35,872 bases of DNA from an uncultured Hyphomicrobiales bacterium. Its GTDB lineage: Bacteria > Pseudomonadota > Alphaproteobacteria > Rhizobiales > Aestuariivirgaceae. Both the position numbers and the translations under genes were made by a program. Shown in pieces: positions 17,450 through 26,767 of this stretch. The stretch's first letter is position 1. Each line of letters starts with the position of its first letter. Under the pieces are notes generated by a model. It had not been told where the DNA came from. It did no database searches and saw only the letters and a program-made list of their open reading frames with translations. Where the stretch lies: positions 1 through 35,872 of the forward strand of contig CAJBCQ010000086.1 of NCBI GenBank assembly GCA_903951595.1, read 5' to 3'.

Positions 17450-18438
17450 GGCAGTTTCGTCTCCTGATCCGAATTCGGCCTAGATGTAGCCGCACCGCGC
17501 CGTGGCGGCAACAAGCCTTGATCCCGGTAGGCGGCAAGCGTTTGTGCAAAGCCGCGCGCAAAGCCAAATTCAGGCGAAAAACCCGGCAATGCCGGCCCCT
17601 GCACCACCCAATCGGGATGATAAAGCTCACCTAGCTTGCTCTGGCTCAGCATGAAAGGCACGCCCCGAAGACTGGCAATCCAGTCCGCCAGCAAAGCCGG
17701 CAACGCCAAGGCGGCACGCGGCACAAAGATCGGCTGCACACAGCGCCCCTCAGCGGCTCCGGCAATGGCGCATAGCTCATCCCAGCCATAGCCGCCAGAT
17801 TTGCCATCATCCATTTCATGGATCGTGCCTGAAGGCGCATCCGCCAAAGCCGCATCCACCAAAGCCCGCGCCAGATCGGCCACATGCAACAAAGAGATAC
17901 GCCCCTGCCCACGGCCCGGCACCAAGGCATAGCGGCGCGTTAATTGCACAAATAGCGGCAGGGTTGCTTTGTCGCCAGGGCCATAAACGGCGGGCGGACG
18001 GATCATCACCCAATTCATGCCACCCGCAGCGCGCGCCACCAAATGCTCACCCGCTCGCTTGCTCGCCGCATAATGCGACAAATCCGGCTCACGCGCGGCC
18101 AGCGATGAAACATGCACAAAGCGGCGCACCTTGGCACCAACAGCCGCCACCGCAACATTGGCAGCCCCTTGCCCATTCACCGCAAAAAACCCATCACGGT
18201 TCACCGCCATAATGGCACCCGCAATATGAATAACCGCATCCGCCCCATCGCACAGGCTCGCAAGGGCGGATTTATCAGCCAAATCTCCAGCCACAATTTC
18301 CGTATTGAGATGAAGCTTCAATCGGCCCGGATCCCGCGCCAAAACGCGCGCACGAAGCCCGCGTGCGGCCAGTTCGGCCATAACGGCGCGGCCCACAAAA
18401 CCACCGGGGCCAGTAACTGCAATCAAGGGAGCGCTCAC
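17446..18438 (-). CDS. cerR: NAD-dependent epimerase/dehydratase-type SDR; candidate ceramide reductase
   Basis: VTGPGGFVGRAV Rossmann motif, HVSSLAA, YAASKRAGE active-site motif; operonic between ACP and acyl ligase. Confidence 0.8.
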   Translation of the reverse strand: MSAPLIAVTGPGGFVGRAVMAELAARGLRARVLARDPGRLKLHLNTEIVAGDLADKSALASLCDGADAVIHIAGAIMAVNRDGFFAVNGQGAANVAVAAVGAKVRRFVHVSSLAAREPDLSHYAASKRAGEHLVARAAGGMNWVMIRPPAVYGPGDKATLPLFVQLTRRYALVPGRGQGRISLLHVADLARALVDAALADAPSGTIHEMDDGKSGGYGWDELCAIAGAAEGRCVQPIFVPRAALALPALLADWIASLRGVPFMLSQSKLGELYHPDWVVQGPALPGFSPEFGFARGFAQTLAAYRDQGLLPPRRGAATSRPNSDQETKLP

Positions 18439-20273
18439 TGCGCGGCAACAGCCCGCAGCGGCATGGCAACCGCATGCACCGGCGCATTGGCGGCGATTTC
18501 GGCAATTTCGCCCGAAACAAAGCGCGCCTTGGCCGCCGCACGCGACAACTTGCCCGACGAAGTAAAGGGCAGGCTCTTGGGTGCCACCAGCACCACATCA
18601 CATTCCACCCCAGCCGAATGATGCACACTGGCTGAAACCTTGCGGCGCAAATCTTCCATTTCGGCAGGCGCTGTCAGGCGGCATTGCACCAGCACCGTTA
18701 CCTGATCTTCACCATCATCATTCTCAATACCGAAGGCCGCAACATCACCTGAACGCAAGGGTTCAATATGTTCGGCCGCCCATTCAATATCCTGCGGCCA
18801 GATATTGCGGCCATTATGCAAGATCAAATCCTTGGCGCGGCCCGTAATAACGATTTGGCCGTCGATGAGATAGCCCATGTCGCCCGTATCCATGAAACCG
18901 CCATCGCGCATCACGGCATCGGTTGCTTCAGCGGCTTCGTAATAGCCGTTCATCAGGCTCGGACCCTTGACGAGGATATGACCAATTTCGCGGTCGCCCA
19001 GCGTGCGACCATCATCGTCGGTCACTTTCATCTCATGGCCTTCGAGCGGGCGTCCGCACACCACGAATGTGCGCGTGCGTTCCGGCTTCAAGCCCGGTGC
19101 TGCCGGAACGGCACGGCGCGACAGCTTGTAATGCGCGCGGTCCACCACATCCACAGCCGCAGGCGCGGTCAAATCTGAGAAGGTAATGGCGAGCGTGGAT
19201 TCCGCCATGCCATAGCTGGGCAAAAAGGCCGTGGGGTTGAACTTCGCCGGCTTCATATGCGTGGCAAAAGCCTCCAACACATCTGCCCGCACCATGTCGC
19301 CACCAATGCCCGCAACCCGCAAAGCCGAAAGATCAATCGACGGCGCATCACCATTCAGGCGACGACCCGCCAGATCATAGCCAAAGGAAGGCGAGAAGGT
19401 GATGGTGGAACGATTATCGCTCATCAGCTTCAGCCACAAAGCAGGACGCCGCGCGAAGGAAGGTGTGGACAGATAATCCACCGTCACCTGCGCCAACATG
19501 GGGCTGAGGCAAAAGCCGACCAGCCCCATATCGTGATAAAGCGGCAGCCACGAGAAGGCGCGGTCGGCAGGCGAAATCGCCATGCCCTGCCGCAAAATAC
19601 CTTCCGCATTCGCCATGATGGCCTTTTGCGAAATCAGAACGCCTTTGGGGCTGGATGTGGAACCGGAAGAATATTGCACATAAGCCACGTCATCCGCCGT
19701 GAACGGTTCCAGCACCACATGCGAAGCATCCACCGATGCCAAGGCCGAATGGGTGAACACTTTCACATTGCCAAGCGCCTTGGCAGCCGCCTCCACATGG
19801 CCCAGCAGATCATCACCCGCCACAATGGCCGAAGCGCGCGCGGCTTTCAGCATGCCGGTAATGCGCTCAATGTAAGATTCCTTACCACCAATATACATGG
19901 TGTAAGGCACCGGGCACGGCACAAGCCCGGCATATTGGCAGCCGAAAAACACGGCCATAAAATCAGCGCCTGTTTCAGCAATCACGCCCACGCGCTCACC
20001 GCGTTTCAGGCCTGATGCAATGAGCCGCTGGCCGGTGGCAATTGCCAGCTCACGCAATTCCGAATAGGCCAGCACGCGCTCCAAAGCCCCGCGCGAGGAA
20101 TAGAAATTGAATCCAGTTTCACCGCGCGCGGCATAATCAAGGCCTTGGCTGATGGTGGCAAAGCCGCCGACTTTCTGGGGATGGTTGCGGCTGGCGCGGG
20201 CGGTACGCGAAATGACCTGCTCGGGCTCCACCCGATCCACAACTTCGCCCGCCGTTTTCAATTCATGACGCAA
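18435..20273 (-). CDS. Fatty-acyl-AMP ligase / acyl-ACP synthetase
   Basis: YVQYSSGSTSSPKGVLISQKAIMAN AMP-binding motif, DTGDMGYLIDGQIVITGRAKDLILHNGRNIWPQDIE; 612 aa; first gene of the spt operon. Confidence 0.92.
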   Translation of the reverse strand: MRHELKTAGEVVDRVEPEQVISRTARASRNHPQKVGGFATISQGLDYAARGETGFNFYSSRGALERVLAYSELRELAIATGQRLIASGLKRGERVGVIAETGADFMAVFFGCQYAGLVPCPVPYTMYIGGKESYIERITGMLKAARASAIVAGDDLLGHVEAAAKALGNVKVFTHSALASVDASHVVLEPFTADDVAYVQYSSGSTSSPKGVLISQKAIMANAEGILRQGMAISPADRAFSWLPLYHDMGLVGFCLSPMLAQVTVDYLSTPSFARRPALWLKLMSDNRSTITFSPSFGYDLAGRRLNGDAPSIDLSALRVAGIGGDMVRADVLEAFATHMKPAKFNPTAFLPSYGMAESTLAITFSDLTAPAAVDVVDRAHYKLSRRAVPAAPGLKPERTRTFVVCGRPLEGHEMKVTDDDGRTLGDREIGHILVKGPSLMNGYYEAAEATDAVMRDGGFMDTGDMGYLIDGQIVITGRAKDLILHNGRNIWPQDIEWAAEHIEPLRSGDVAAFGIENDDGEDQVTVLVQCRLTAPAEMEDLRRKVSASVHHSAGVECDVVLVAPKSLPFTSSGKLSRAAAKARFVSGEIAEIAANAPVHAVAMPLRAVAAQ

Positions 20274-20390
20274 AAGACAATCCCCGCATTCCAGATCACT
20301 GGGACAGGGTTAAAGCGCGCTACTGCACCGCACAAATCAAAAGGTGTTTCAGTTTGTAACCCAATCAAAAGCTGAACGACTCGTTAATGT

Positions 20391-20918
20391 TCAGCCCGCC
20401 GACATGGCCATAAAAACGGCCAAAAGCGCAAAGATTCCAAGGGCAAAGCCGGAGAGCCAGGCAAGGGTGAGCGACGCGCCTGAATAACCATCCCGCTTTG
20501 GCTTGGCCGGTGGGTTCAAACCAGCCGAGGCGCGTTCACGCGCGATCATCCGGTGAGCCAGATGGCTGATGATATGACGCGCCAATTCTTCGCGGTCGCG
20601 AGTCTCTAACAGCACCTCACGCCCATTCTGGGTATCCACCTCAAAGCGATAGGTGCGCGGGTCTGGTGCCATAACTACCGAGGAAATGAGATCAATCCAA
20701 AGCCGCGGCGGATCGCCCGACAAAAGGGCGATTTCCACAAAGCCAGATTTCGGCAGTCCCGTCGCCAGCCCCTGCACCAGATCCTGCTTCAGGGCATAAA
20801 GGCGCAAGGTCTGGGCATCGCGGATTTCGGTGACGGCATCAAAATGCGCCGCCTCCTTGATCCGCGCCTCGCGCAGCGCGTCCGTCAAACCCTCAAAAGC
20901 CAGTTCCTGTCCCGGCAT
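20391..20918 (-). CDS. Conserved hypothetical protein with C-terminal TM helix
   Basis: MPGQELAFEGLTDALREARIKEAAHFDAVTEIRDAQTLRLYALKQDL...; C-terminal SLTLAWLSGFALGIFALLAVFMAM. ATG at 20918 preferred over 20957. Confidence 0.7.
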   Translation of the reverse strand: MPGQELAFEGLTDALREARIKEAAHFDAVTEIRDAQTLRLYALKQDLVQGLATGLPKSGFVEIALLSGDPPRLWIDLISSVVMAPDPRTYRFEVDTQNGREVLLETRDREELARHIISHLAHRMIARERASAGLNPPAKPKRDGYSGASLTLAWLSGFALGIFALLAVFMAMSAG

Positions 20919-21017
20919 GGGAATTCCTTTACCATAATCAGCGACACACTGTGCCAAATCCGGCCAGATTCACCCGCTTTGCCGCCCTTGAACCCGATCC
21001 TTGCAGATCGGATGCCA

Positions 21018-21776
21018 TCAATTGGCCGGTTCGGCCGCAGGCTCAGCGGCAGGCGCAACGGCAGGCGTGACCGACGCCTTTTCCGGCCCCCCGCAAGCCG
21101 GTGGCAGGTCCACATCAGCAAGCCACAGCTCGAAAGTATTCGGTCGCACCTTCTTGGCCCCGCTCCAGCGCCCCGCCAGATTGACAATTTTCATATCAAA
21201 ACCAAAGCTTTGCAAAAGCCCGTTCAACACCTCCGCGCGCGGCACATCGGCATCTTTCAGCACGCGCAATTCATTCTGCTTACCATCCCATTTGGCCTTG
21301 GTGATGGCGGGGATGGCGATGGTTATTTTGTCAGTGTCTTTGAGCGAGGTGATGAGGGTACGCACACAGGCCCGCTGCTCATCACTCGTCACATGCACAA
21401 AAATGCGCGCAGGCAGGCGTTCCACCGCCTCAGTGAACACGGCTGCAACCGATGGATTAACTTCAGACGCCTTAAGCAGGGCTGATTCCATTAAGGTTAA
21501 CAACTCAGGGTCAGAGGCTGAATTGGCGTAATCAAGCTGGGCCGCCACGAATTCAACAGGCACTTTGTCGTTCTTTAACAGATACTCGAACATGGCAATG
21601 CCATATTTCTGGCGTTCCGGGCTTTCATCGCTGACCAGATCAATCATGGTCTTAAGATCGGCCAAGTTCTGCTGCCAGCGCGTATAATACCAGCCCATTG
21701 AAGCCACCGTGATGGGAATCATCACGCTGGCAATCATCTGAACCATCATTTCGCGCAATGGGCGCTGGGTGGACAT
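21018..21776 (-). CDS. Hypothetical membrane-anchored protein with Ala/Pro/Glu-rich tail
   Basis: N-terminal hydrophobic segment (MMVQMIASVMIPITVASMGWYY), soluble alpha-rich region, tail PAVAPAAEPAAEPAN. Confidence 0.7.
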   Translation of the reverse strand: MSTQRPLREMMVQMIASVMIPITVASMGWYYTRWQQNLADLKTMIDLVSDESPERQKYGIAMFEYLLKNDKVPVEFVAAQLDYANSASDPELLTLMESALLKASEVNPSVAAVFTEAVERLPARIFVHVTSDEQRACVRTLITSLKDTDKITIAIPAITKAKWDGKQNELRVLKDADVPRAEVLNGLLQSFGFDMKIVNLAGRWSGAKKVRPNTFELWLADVDLPPACGGPEKASVTPAVAPAAEPAAEPAN

Positions 21777-21920
21777 GGGACGTAAACCTCATCAAAGAAA
21801 CCGAGGGCTTCTTCATAGCCGAATATGGCGTGAGGATGACAGTGGCAACCTAAAGGCACCCCCTCAGTAATCGACACGCCAGAAATGAGTAAAATCCGAA
21901 CAGTCTGCTTACATGAATCT

Positions 21921-21949
21921 TTAGTCGAACAAGCTAGTCTTTCGACTAA
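21921..21949. promoter_or_regulatory. Inverted repeat TTAGTCGAA-N11-TTCGACTAA abutting the start codon of the GGDEF gene
   Basis: 9-bp perfect arms at 21921-21929 and 21941-21949; last base is the A of ATG at 21949. Confidence 0.7.
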
Positions 21950-23427
21950 TGAGCAAACTTCGCAAAAGCATGATGGTGACGGGATTGTGGTGCGCGGGCG
22001 TCTCCGCGGCGCACGCAGCCGCTGCAACCGGTATCATCACACCCGAATCCGCCGCTTTTGGCGGTATCGCCATCATTGCTGCTGCTGCGGCCGCTATAAG
22101 TCGGCGTAATCTGCTGCTCGCACGGCGCGAGCATGCCGCTGCTATGCATCAAGCAAGCCATGATCCGCTGACCGGCCTTCCCAACCGACTGGCCTTCATG
22201 CGCAAGCTTTCAGGCATGATGGAAGACAAACGCCAAGCGGCCGTGATTTTTCTCGATCTGGATGGTTTCAAAGCGGTAAATGACAATTTCGGCCATTATG
22301 TTGGCGATGATTTCCTGAAGGCCAACGCCGTCCGTCTGCAAGAGGCCGCCGGATCGGATCGCCTGCTCGCGCGTGTGGGTGGGGATGAGTTCGCCATTGC
22401 CATTTTTGGCCACAATGCCCGCCAGATCGCCTGCAGGATTGCAAGCAACATCACCCAATGCATGAAAAACCCCATCCTCAGCGATGGTCGTGAGCTGTTT
22501 GCCGGCGCAAGCCTTGGCATTGCCTGCGGCAATAGCGCCGATGTGACACCCGAAGAACTGCTCAAGCGCGCCGACATGGCCATGTATGAAGCCAAGCGTA
22601 GCGGCGGCTGCACATGGGAAATGTTCGACAGCCGCTTGGCCGCTGCCCTTAATCGCTGCGAAACCTTGTTCACCGCCATCGGGCAAGCCGTGGATGCGGC
22701 ATTCCCCATACCCATGTTCTATGAACCCATGACCCGCACCGACAATGCCCAGCTTATCGGTGCCCGTGCCGTGCTGAAATGGCATGATGCAGACGAAGAT
22801 GCCGAAGGCCTCATGGGCCTTGCCGCGCGCGAAGGTTTTGGCAGCGATCTTCTGCATCATGTGCTGGACCGCGCCTGTGCAGATGCACGCAATTTCCCTG
22901 CCATGCGTCTGTGTGTGCCCGTCACCGCCCAGCAACTCCTGGCAACAGATTTTGAACAACGCATTGAAACGACTTTCCTGCGCCATGGTGCGGACCCTTC
23001 CCGCATTGAATTCCAGTTGCCGGCACACCAGCTTCGGGCACTGCGCAAGCGGCTTTGCCCGCAAATGATGCAGCGGCTCACCACGCGCGGCGTGCAATTC
23101 AGCCTGACAGGCTTTGGCAACGGCCCTTCCGACATTAGCCTTCTGGCAAAAAGCCCCTTCAAGCGCCTTGTGCTGCATGAAAGCCTCTCGGCCGGCATTT
23201 CCAGTGATGTGACCACCCAGCAGGTAATCCAAGGCATCAATGCGATTGCCCGCGCCTATGGCATCGAAGTGGGTGCGGCAGGTGTGTCCAATTCCAGCCA
23301 AGCCAAATTGCTGCGGCTTGCCGGGGTAAGTGAGATTTCAGGCCGCCAAGTCGGCGAGCTCTGCTCACCAGCTGAACTGGTGCGCGACTTTGTGGATCCA
23401 GCGACCACAAGAGCGATCTCAGCCTGA
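21949..23427 (+). CDS. GGDEF diguanylate cyclase-like protein with degenerate EAL-like C-terminal domain
   Basis: DPLTGLPNRLAFMRKL, FLDLDGFKAVND, RVGGDEF; C-terminal EAL equivalents altered (TGFGNGPSDISLLAKSPFKRLVL; GIEVGAAGVSNSSQAKLLRLAG). Confidence 0.88.
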   Translation: MSKLRKSMMVTGLWCAGVSAAHAAAATGIITPESAAFGGIAIIAAAAAAISRRNLLLARREHAAAMHQASHDPLTGLPNRLAFMRKLSGMMEDKRQAAVIFLDLDGFKAVNDNFGHYVGDDFLKANAVRLQEAAGSDRLLARVGGDEFAIAIFGHNARQIACRIASNITQCMKNPILSDGRELFAGASLGIACGNSADVTPEELLKRADMAMYEAKRSGGCTWEMFDSRLAAALNRCETLFTAIGQAVDAAFPIPMFYEPMTRTDNAQLIGARAVLKWHDADEDAEGLMGLAAREGFGSDLLHHVLDRACADARNFPAMRLCVPVTAQQLLATDFEQRIETTFLRHGADPSRIEFQLPAHQLRALRKRLCPQMMQRLTTRGVQFSLTGFGNGPSDISLLAKSPFKRLVLHESLSAGISSDVTTQQVIQGINAIARAYGIEVGAAGVSNSSQAKLLRLAGVSEISGRQVGELCSPAELVRDFVDPATTRAISA

Positions 23428-23609
23428 AGATCGCGCCACAAAACCAGCGCCCCATCCCCCACCTAAATCTTGCCGACGCGCCTGCCAGTACAAAGGCTTG
23501 CCAGCTCATCTTTCTGGCTGGTACGCAGGCTTCATGCCAATTGCTATTAATGATTCCAACCGTTTTATAAGAACAACCAAGAGACTGGCACCGGCCCTTC
23601 TGCGGGCGG

Positions 23610-24719
23610 ATGGTCATGTTTGATTGGCTGATTGTGGGTGCTGGCTTTGCCGGATCCGTTTTGGCCGAACGCCTTGCCACCCAGCGCGGCGACAAGGTGC
23701 TGCTCATTGACCGGCGCCCCCATATCGGCGGCAACGCCTTCGACACGCATAATGAGGCGGGCATCCTCTATCACAAATACGGCCCCCATATCTTTCACAC
23801 CAATTCGCAGGCGATTTTCGATTACCTCTCGCAATTTACGAAATGGCGTTTTTACGAGCATCGCGTGCTAGCGGAAGTGGAAGGCAAGCGCCTTCCCATT
23901 CCCATCAATCTCGACACGGTGAACGGGCTTTATGGCCTGACGCTGGATGAGCAAGACATGGAAACCTTCCTGGCCCACCGCGCCGAGGCGGTGGCGGATA
24001 TCCGCACATCTGAGGATGTTGTGGTAAGCAAAATCGGGCGGGATCTCTACGAAAAGTTTTTCAAATACTACACCCGCAAGCAATGGGGCCTTGACCCATC
24101 CCAACTCGACAAATCCGTGACCGCCCGCATCCCCCTGCGCCTGAACCGCGATGACCGCTATTTCACCGATACATTCCAGTTCATGCCGGCAGATGGCTAC
24201 ACGCGCATGTTCGAAAACATGCTGGACCACGATAATATCCGCATTGAACTAAATGTAGACTTCAAAGACATCGTCAAGGAGCACGCTGCCCGGCGCATGA
24301 TATTCACCGGCCCCGTTGATGAATATTTTGGCTACAGGCTCGATCCCCTGCCCTACCGCTCGCTGCATTTCCAGCATGAGACACTCGACAAGGAATGGCA
24401 CCAGTCCACCGCATCGGTGAATTACCCACAAGCCCATGATTACACGCGGGTGACCGAGCACAAATATCTGACCGGTCAAAGCCACCCCAAGACGACGATT
24501 ACATATGAGTTTCCCACTGATAAGGGCGACCCTTATTATCCCATACCCCGGCCGGAAAATGCGGCCCGCTACAAGCTGTATGAGCAACTTGCACTGGCTG
24601 AACAGGATGTTTGGTTTGTGGGCAGGCTTGCCACCTATCGCTACTACAACATGGATCAGGTGACAGGCCAGGCGCTTGCCACCTTCCGCCGCATCGAGGA
24701 AACCTTGCCAACCCCGTGA
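23610..24719 (+). CDS. glf: UDP-galactopyranose mutase
   Basis: VGAGFAGSVLAERLA FAD motif, HIGGNAFDTHNEAGILYHKYGPHIFHTNS, RLATYRYYNMDQV. Confidence 0.94.
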   Translation: MVMFDWLIVGAGFAGSVLAERLATQRGDKVLLIDRRPHIGGNAFDTHNEAGILYHKYGPHIFHTNSQAIFDYLSQFTKWRFYEHRVLAEVEGKRLPIPINLDTVNGLYGLTLDEQDMETFLAHRAEAVADIRTSEDVVVSKIGRDLYEKFFKYYTRKQWGLDPSQLDKSVTARIPLRLNRDDRYFTDTFQFMPADGYTRMFENMLDHDNIRIELNVDFKDIVKEHAARRMIFTGPVDEYFGYRLDPLPYRSLHFQHETLDKEWHQSTASVNYPQAHDYTRVTEHKYLTGQSHPKTTITYEFPTDKGDPYYPIPRPENAARYKLYEQLALAEQDVWFVGRLATYRYYNMDQVTGQALATFRRIEETLPTP

Positions 24720-24722
24720 TCG

Positions 24723-25550
24723 TTAAGGCGCGTCCCACCGCGCCCATCCGGGTGGCGAAATCAAGCGCCGATGCTGTGCGCGCAAAGCCGAAATCTCAGC
24801 CATTTCCGCAGCACTCAGCTGCAATGTCACGGCCTTAAGATTGCTCTGCGCGTTGGCCCGCTTGGTCGTCATGGGAACGGGGATTACCCCTTGCGCGATG
24901 ATCCAGGCCAGCACCACTTCAGCCGCTGGCACCGCGTGGGCTGCGGCAATCTTGCCGATCACAGGATCGGCTAAGGCGGCGCCACGCGCAATCGGCGAAT
25001 AGGCTTCTAGAATAATGCCAAGCCGCGCTGCCGCCGCCTGCACCTTGCTTTGGTCGAGCATCGGGTGGAATTCGACCTGATTGACGAGGATGCGATGCCC
25101 CGAACGCTCCACCGCCCGCTCCATCAGCGCCACATTGCAATTGCTGATGCCGATGGCCTTCACCAACCCCTGATCTTGCGCCTCGTTCAAACGGGCAATC
25201 GCTGCATCAAAATAGGCAAGATCCGTCAAAGGCCAATGCAGCAGCATGAGATCAATCGGCCCGCTATTAAGAGCGGTAAAACTTTGCGTGATGGAGGCCG
25301 CAATATGCTGTGGCGCCACCTGCGGTGATACTTTGGAGGTGATGAACACATCCTCGCGGGCCAAGCCAGAAGCCTTTACCGCCGCACCCACTTCGCGCTC
25401 ATTGCCATACATTTGCGCGGTGTCGATATGGCGGAAACCAACCTCCAGCCCCGCCAGCACGGAATCAAACGCCACCTTGTCCCGCAAGGGCCATGTGCCA
25501 AGACCCAACACCGGAATACCATTCAGCCGTCCATGCGCCCAAGCAGTCAC
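24723..25550 (-). CDS. Aldo/keto reductase
   Basis: GFRHIDTAQMYGNEREVG, VFITSKVSP, IDLMLLHWP, AIGISNCNVALMERAV, ILVNQVEFHPML. Confidence 0.93.
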   Translation of the reverse strand: MTAWAHGRLNGIPVLGLGTWPLRDKVAFDSVLAGLEVGFRHIDTAQMYGNEREVGAAVKASGLAREDVFITSKVSPQVAPQHIAASITQSFTALNSGPIDLMLLHWPLTDLAYFDAAIARLNEAQDQGLVKAIGISNCNVALMERAVERSGHRILVNQVEFHPMLDQSKVQAAAARLGIILEAYSPIARGAALADPVIGKIAAAHAVPAAEVVLAWIIAQGVIPVPMTTKRANAQSNLKAVTLQLSAAEMAEISALRAQHRRLISPPGWARWDAP

Positions 25551-25586
25551 CCTACTCTCCCTGTTTCCATAGGCAAATGATCACAA

Positions 25587-25623
25587 TGAAAAAACCGGCG
25601 CAAGTTTCGCTCTTGCACCGGTT
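25587..25623 (-). terminator. Intrinsic terminator downstream of the inositol-dehydrogenase-like gene
   Basis: AACCGGcGCAAG-tttcgct-CTTGCaCCGGTT hairpin; T6 tract on the minus strand immediately downstream (aaaaaa at 25589-25594 on plus). Confidence 0.82.
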
Positions 25624-25654
25624 CAAGTTTAGGGAGGAACCCATGGACCAGGGA

Positions 25655-26653
25655 TCAGACCTCGGAAACTTTGACAGCACGGCCTTCCGCAACTGACTTG
25701 TAGGCAGCTTCGGCCAGCACCAACGCCTTCAATCCGTCCTCGCCCGAAGGTGTCATAGCTATACCGGAAGTGAGAGCTGCAATAAAGGCAGAGATTTCAT
25801 TACGGTAAGCATCCGTATAACGCGTCATGAAGAAATTCAACAAAGGTTCGCGTGCATATCCACCAGCATTTGCCACCTCAACCGTCGTCGCGCGCATGTT
25901 TTCCGCACTCGCCATGCCGGTTGAGCCCAGCACTTCGATACGCTGGTCATAACCATAGGTCGCGCGGCGCGAATTGCTGATGATGCACTGCTGACCGGAC
26001 TTGGTGGTGAGAATGATGGAGGCGGAGTCGAAGTCGCCCAGCTCGCCGATCTTCTTATCCACCAGCACCGATGCTGTTGCCATCACGGTGTCTGGTTCTT
26101 CCGTGAGCAGGAAGCGCGCCATGTCGAAATCATGGATGGTCATATCGCGGAACATGCCGCCCGAACGGGTGATATAATCATAAGGCGGCGGGCCGGGATC
26201 GCGTGAAGTGATGGTCACCATCTCCACCTTGCCAATGGCACCGGTATCGATCTGGCGGCGCACTTCCATGAAATTGGGGTCAAAGCGACGGTTGAAACCC
26301 ACCATCAGCTTGGCCTTTTCCTTGACAACCGTAGCAAGGCACTGGCGCACGCGGGCCACCGAAAGATCAACCGGCTTTTCACAAAAAATGGCTTTGCCCG
26401 CCCGCGCCGCCTGCTCGATCATGTCGGCATGCATGTCGGTGGGTGTGGTGATAAGAACCGCGTCGATGTCTTTGGCATTCATGATGTCATCAATGCTACG
26501 CACTTCAGCACCCAGCGTGCTGGCAACAGCTGCGGCAGCTTCGGGGAAGGCATCGGCAACGGCAACGAGCTTGGCTTGCGGAATGGATGCAATCGCACCC
26601 GCATGCACCTTGCCGATACGGCCAGCGCCGAGCAGTCCGAGTCTAACGCTCAT
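25655..26653 (-). CDS. iolG: Gfo/Idh/MocA oxidoreductase, probable inositol 2-dehydrogenase
   Basis: RLGLLGAGRIGKVHAGAIASIPQAKLVAVAD, CEKPVDL, GFNRRFDPNF, SRDPGPPPYDYITRSGGMFRDMTIHDFDMARFL. Confidence 0.82.
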   Translation of the reverse strand: MSVRLGLLGAGRIGKVHAGAIASIPQAKLVAVADAFPEAAAAVASTLGAEVRSIDDIMNAKDIDAVLITTPTDMHADMIEQAARAGKAIFCEKPVDLSVARVRQCLATVVKEKAKLMVGFNRRFDPNFMEVRRQIDTGAIGKVEMVTITSRDPGPPPYDYITRSGGMFRDMTIHDFDMARFLLTEEPDTVMATASVLVDKKIGELGDFDSASIILTTKSGQQCIISNSRRATYGYDQRIEVLGSTGMASAENMRATTVEVANAGGYAREPLLNFFMTRYTDAYRNEISAFIAALTSGIAMTPSGEDGLKALVLAEAAYKSVAEGRAVKVSEV

Positions 26654-26767
26654 GGGCATTTCCCCTCTGTGATGGATAACCCGATCTAAATGCCAAGGCT
26701 TGCTGGCTGTCAAACAAAAATCAGAGCAAAAATTCCATTTTCACCAACCATGGCAATTCTGCTCCGC

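Noticed and set aside
19257-20015. 252-aa plus-strand ORF antisense to the acyl ligase
   Set aside because: His/Arg/Gln-rich shadow ORF without domain signature.
22210-23301. 363-aa minus-strand ORF antisense to the GGDEF gene
   Set aside because: Shadow ORF; opposite strand has intact GGDEF motifs.
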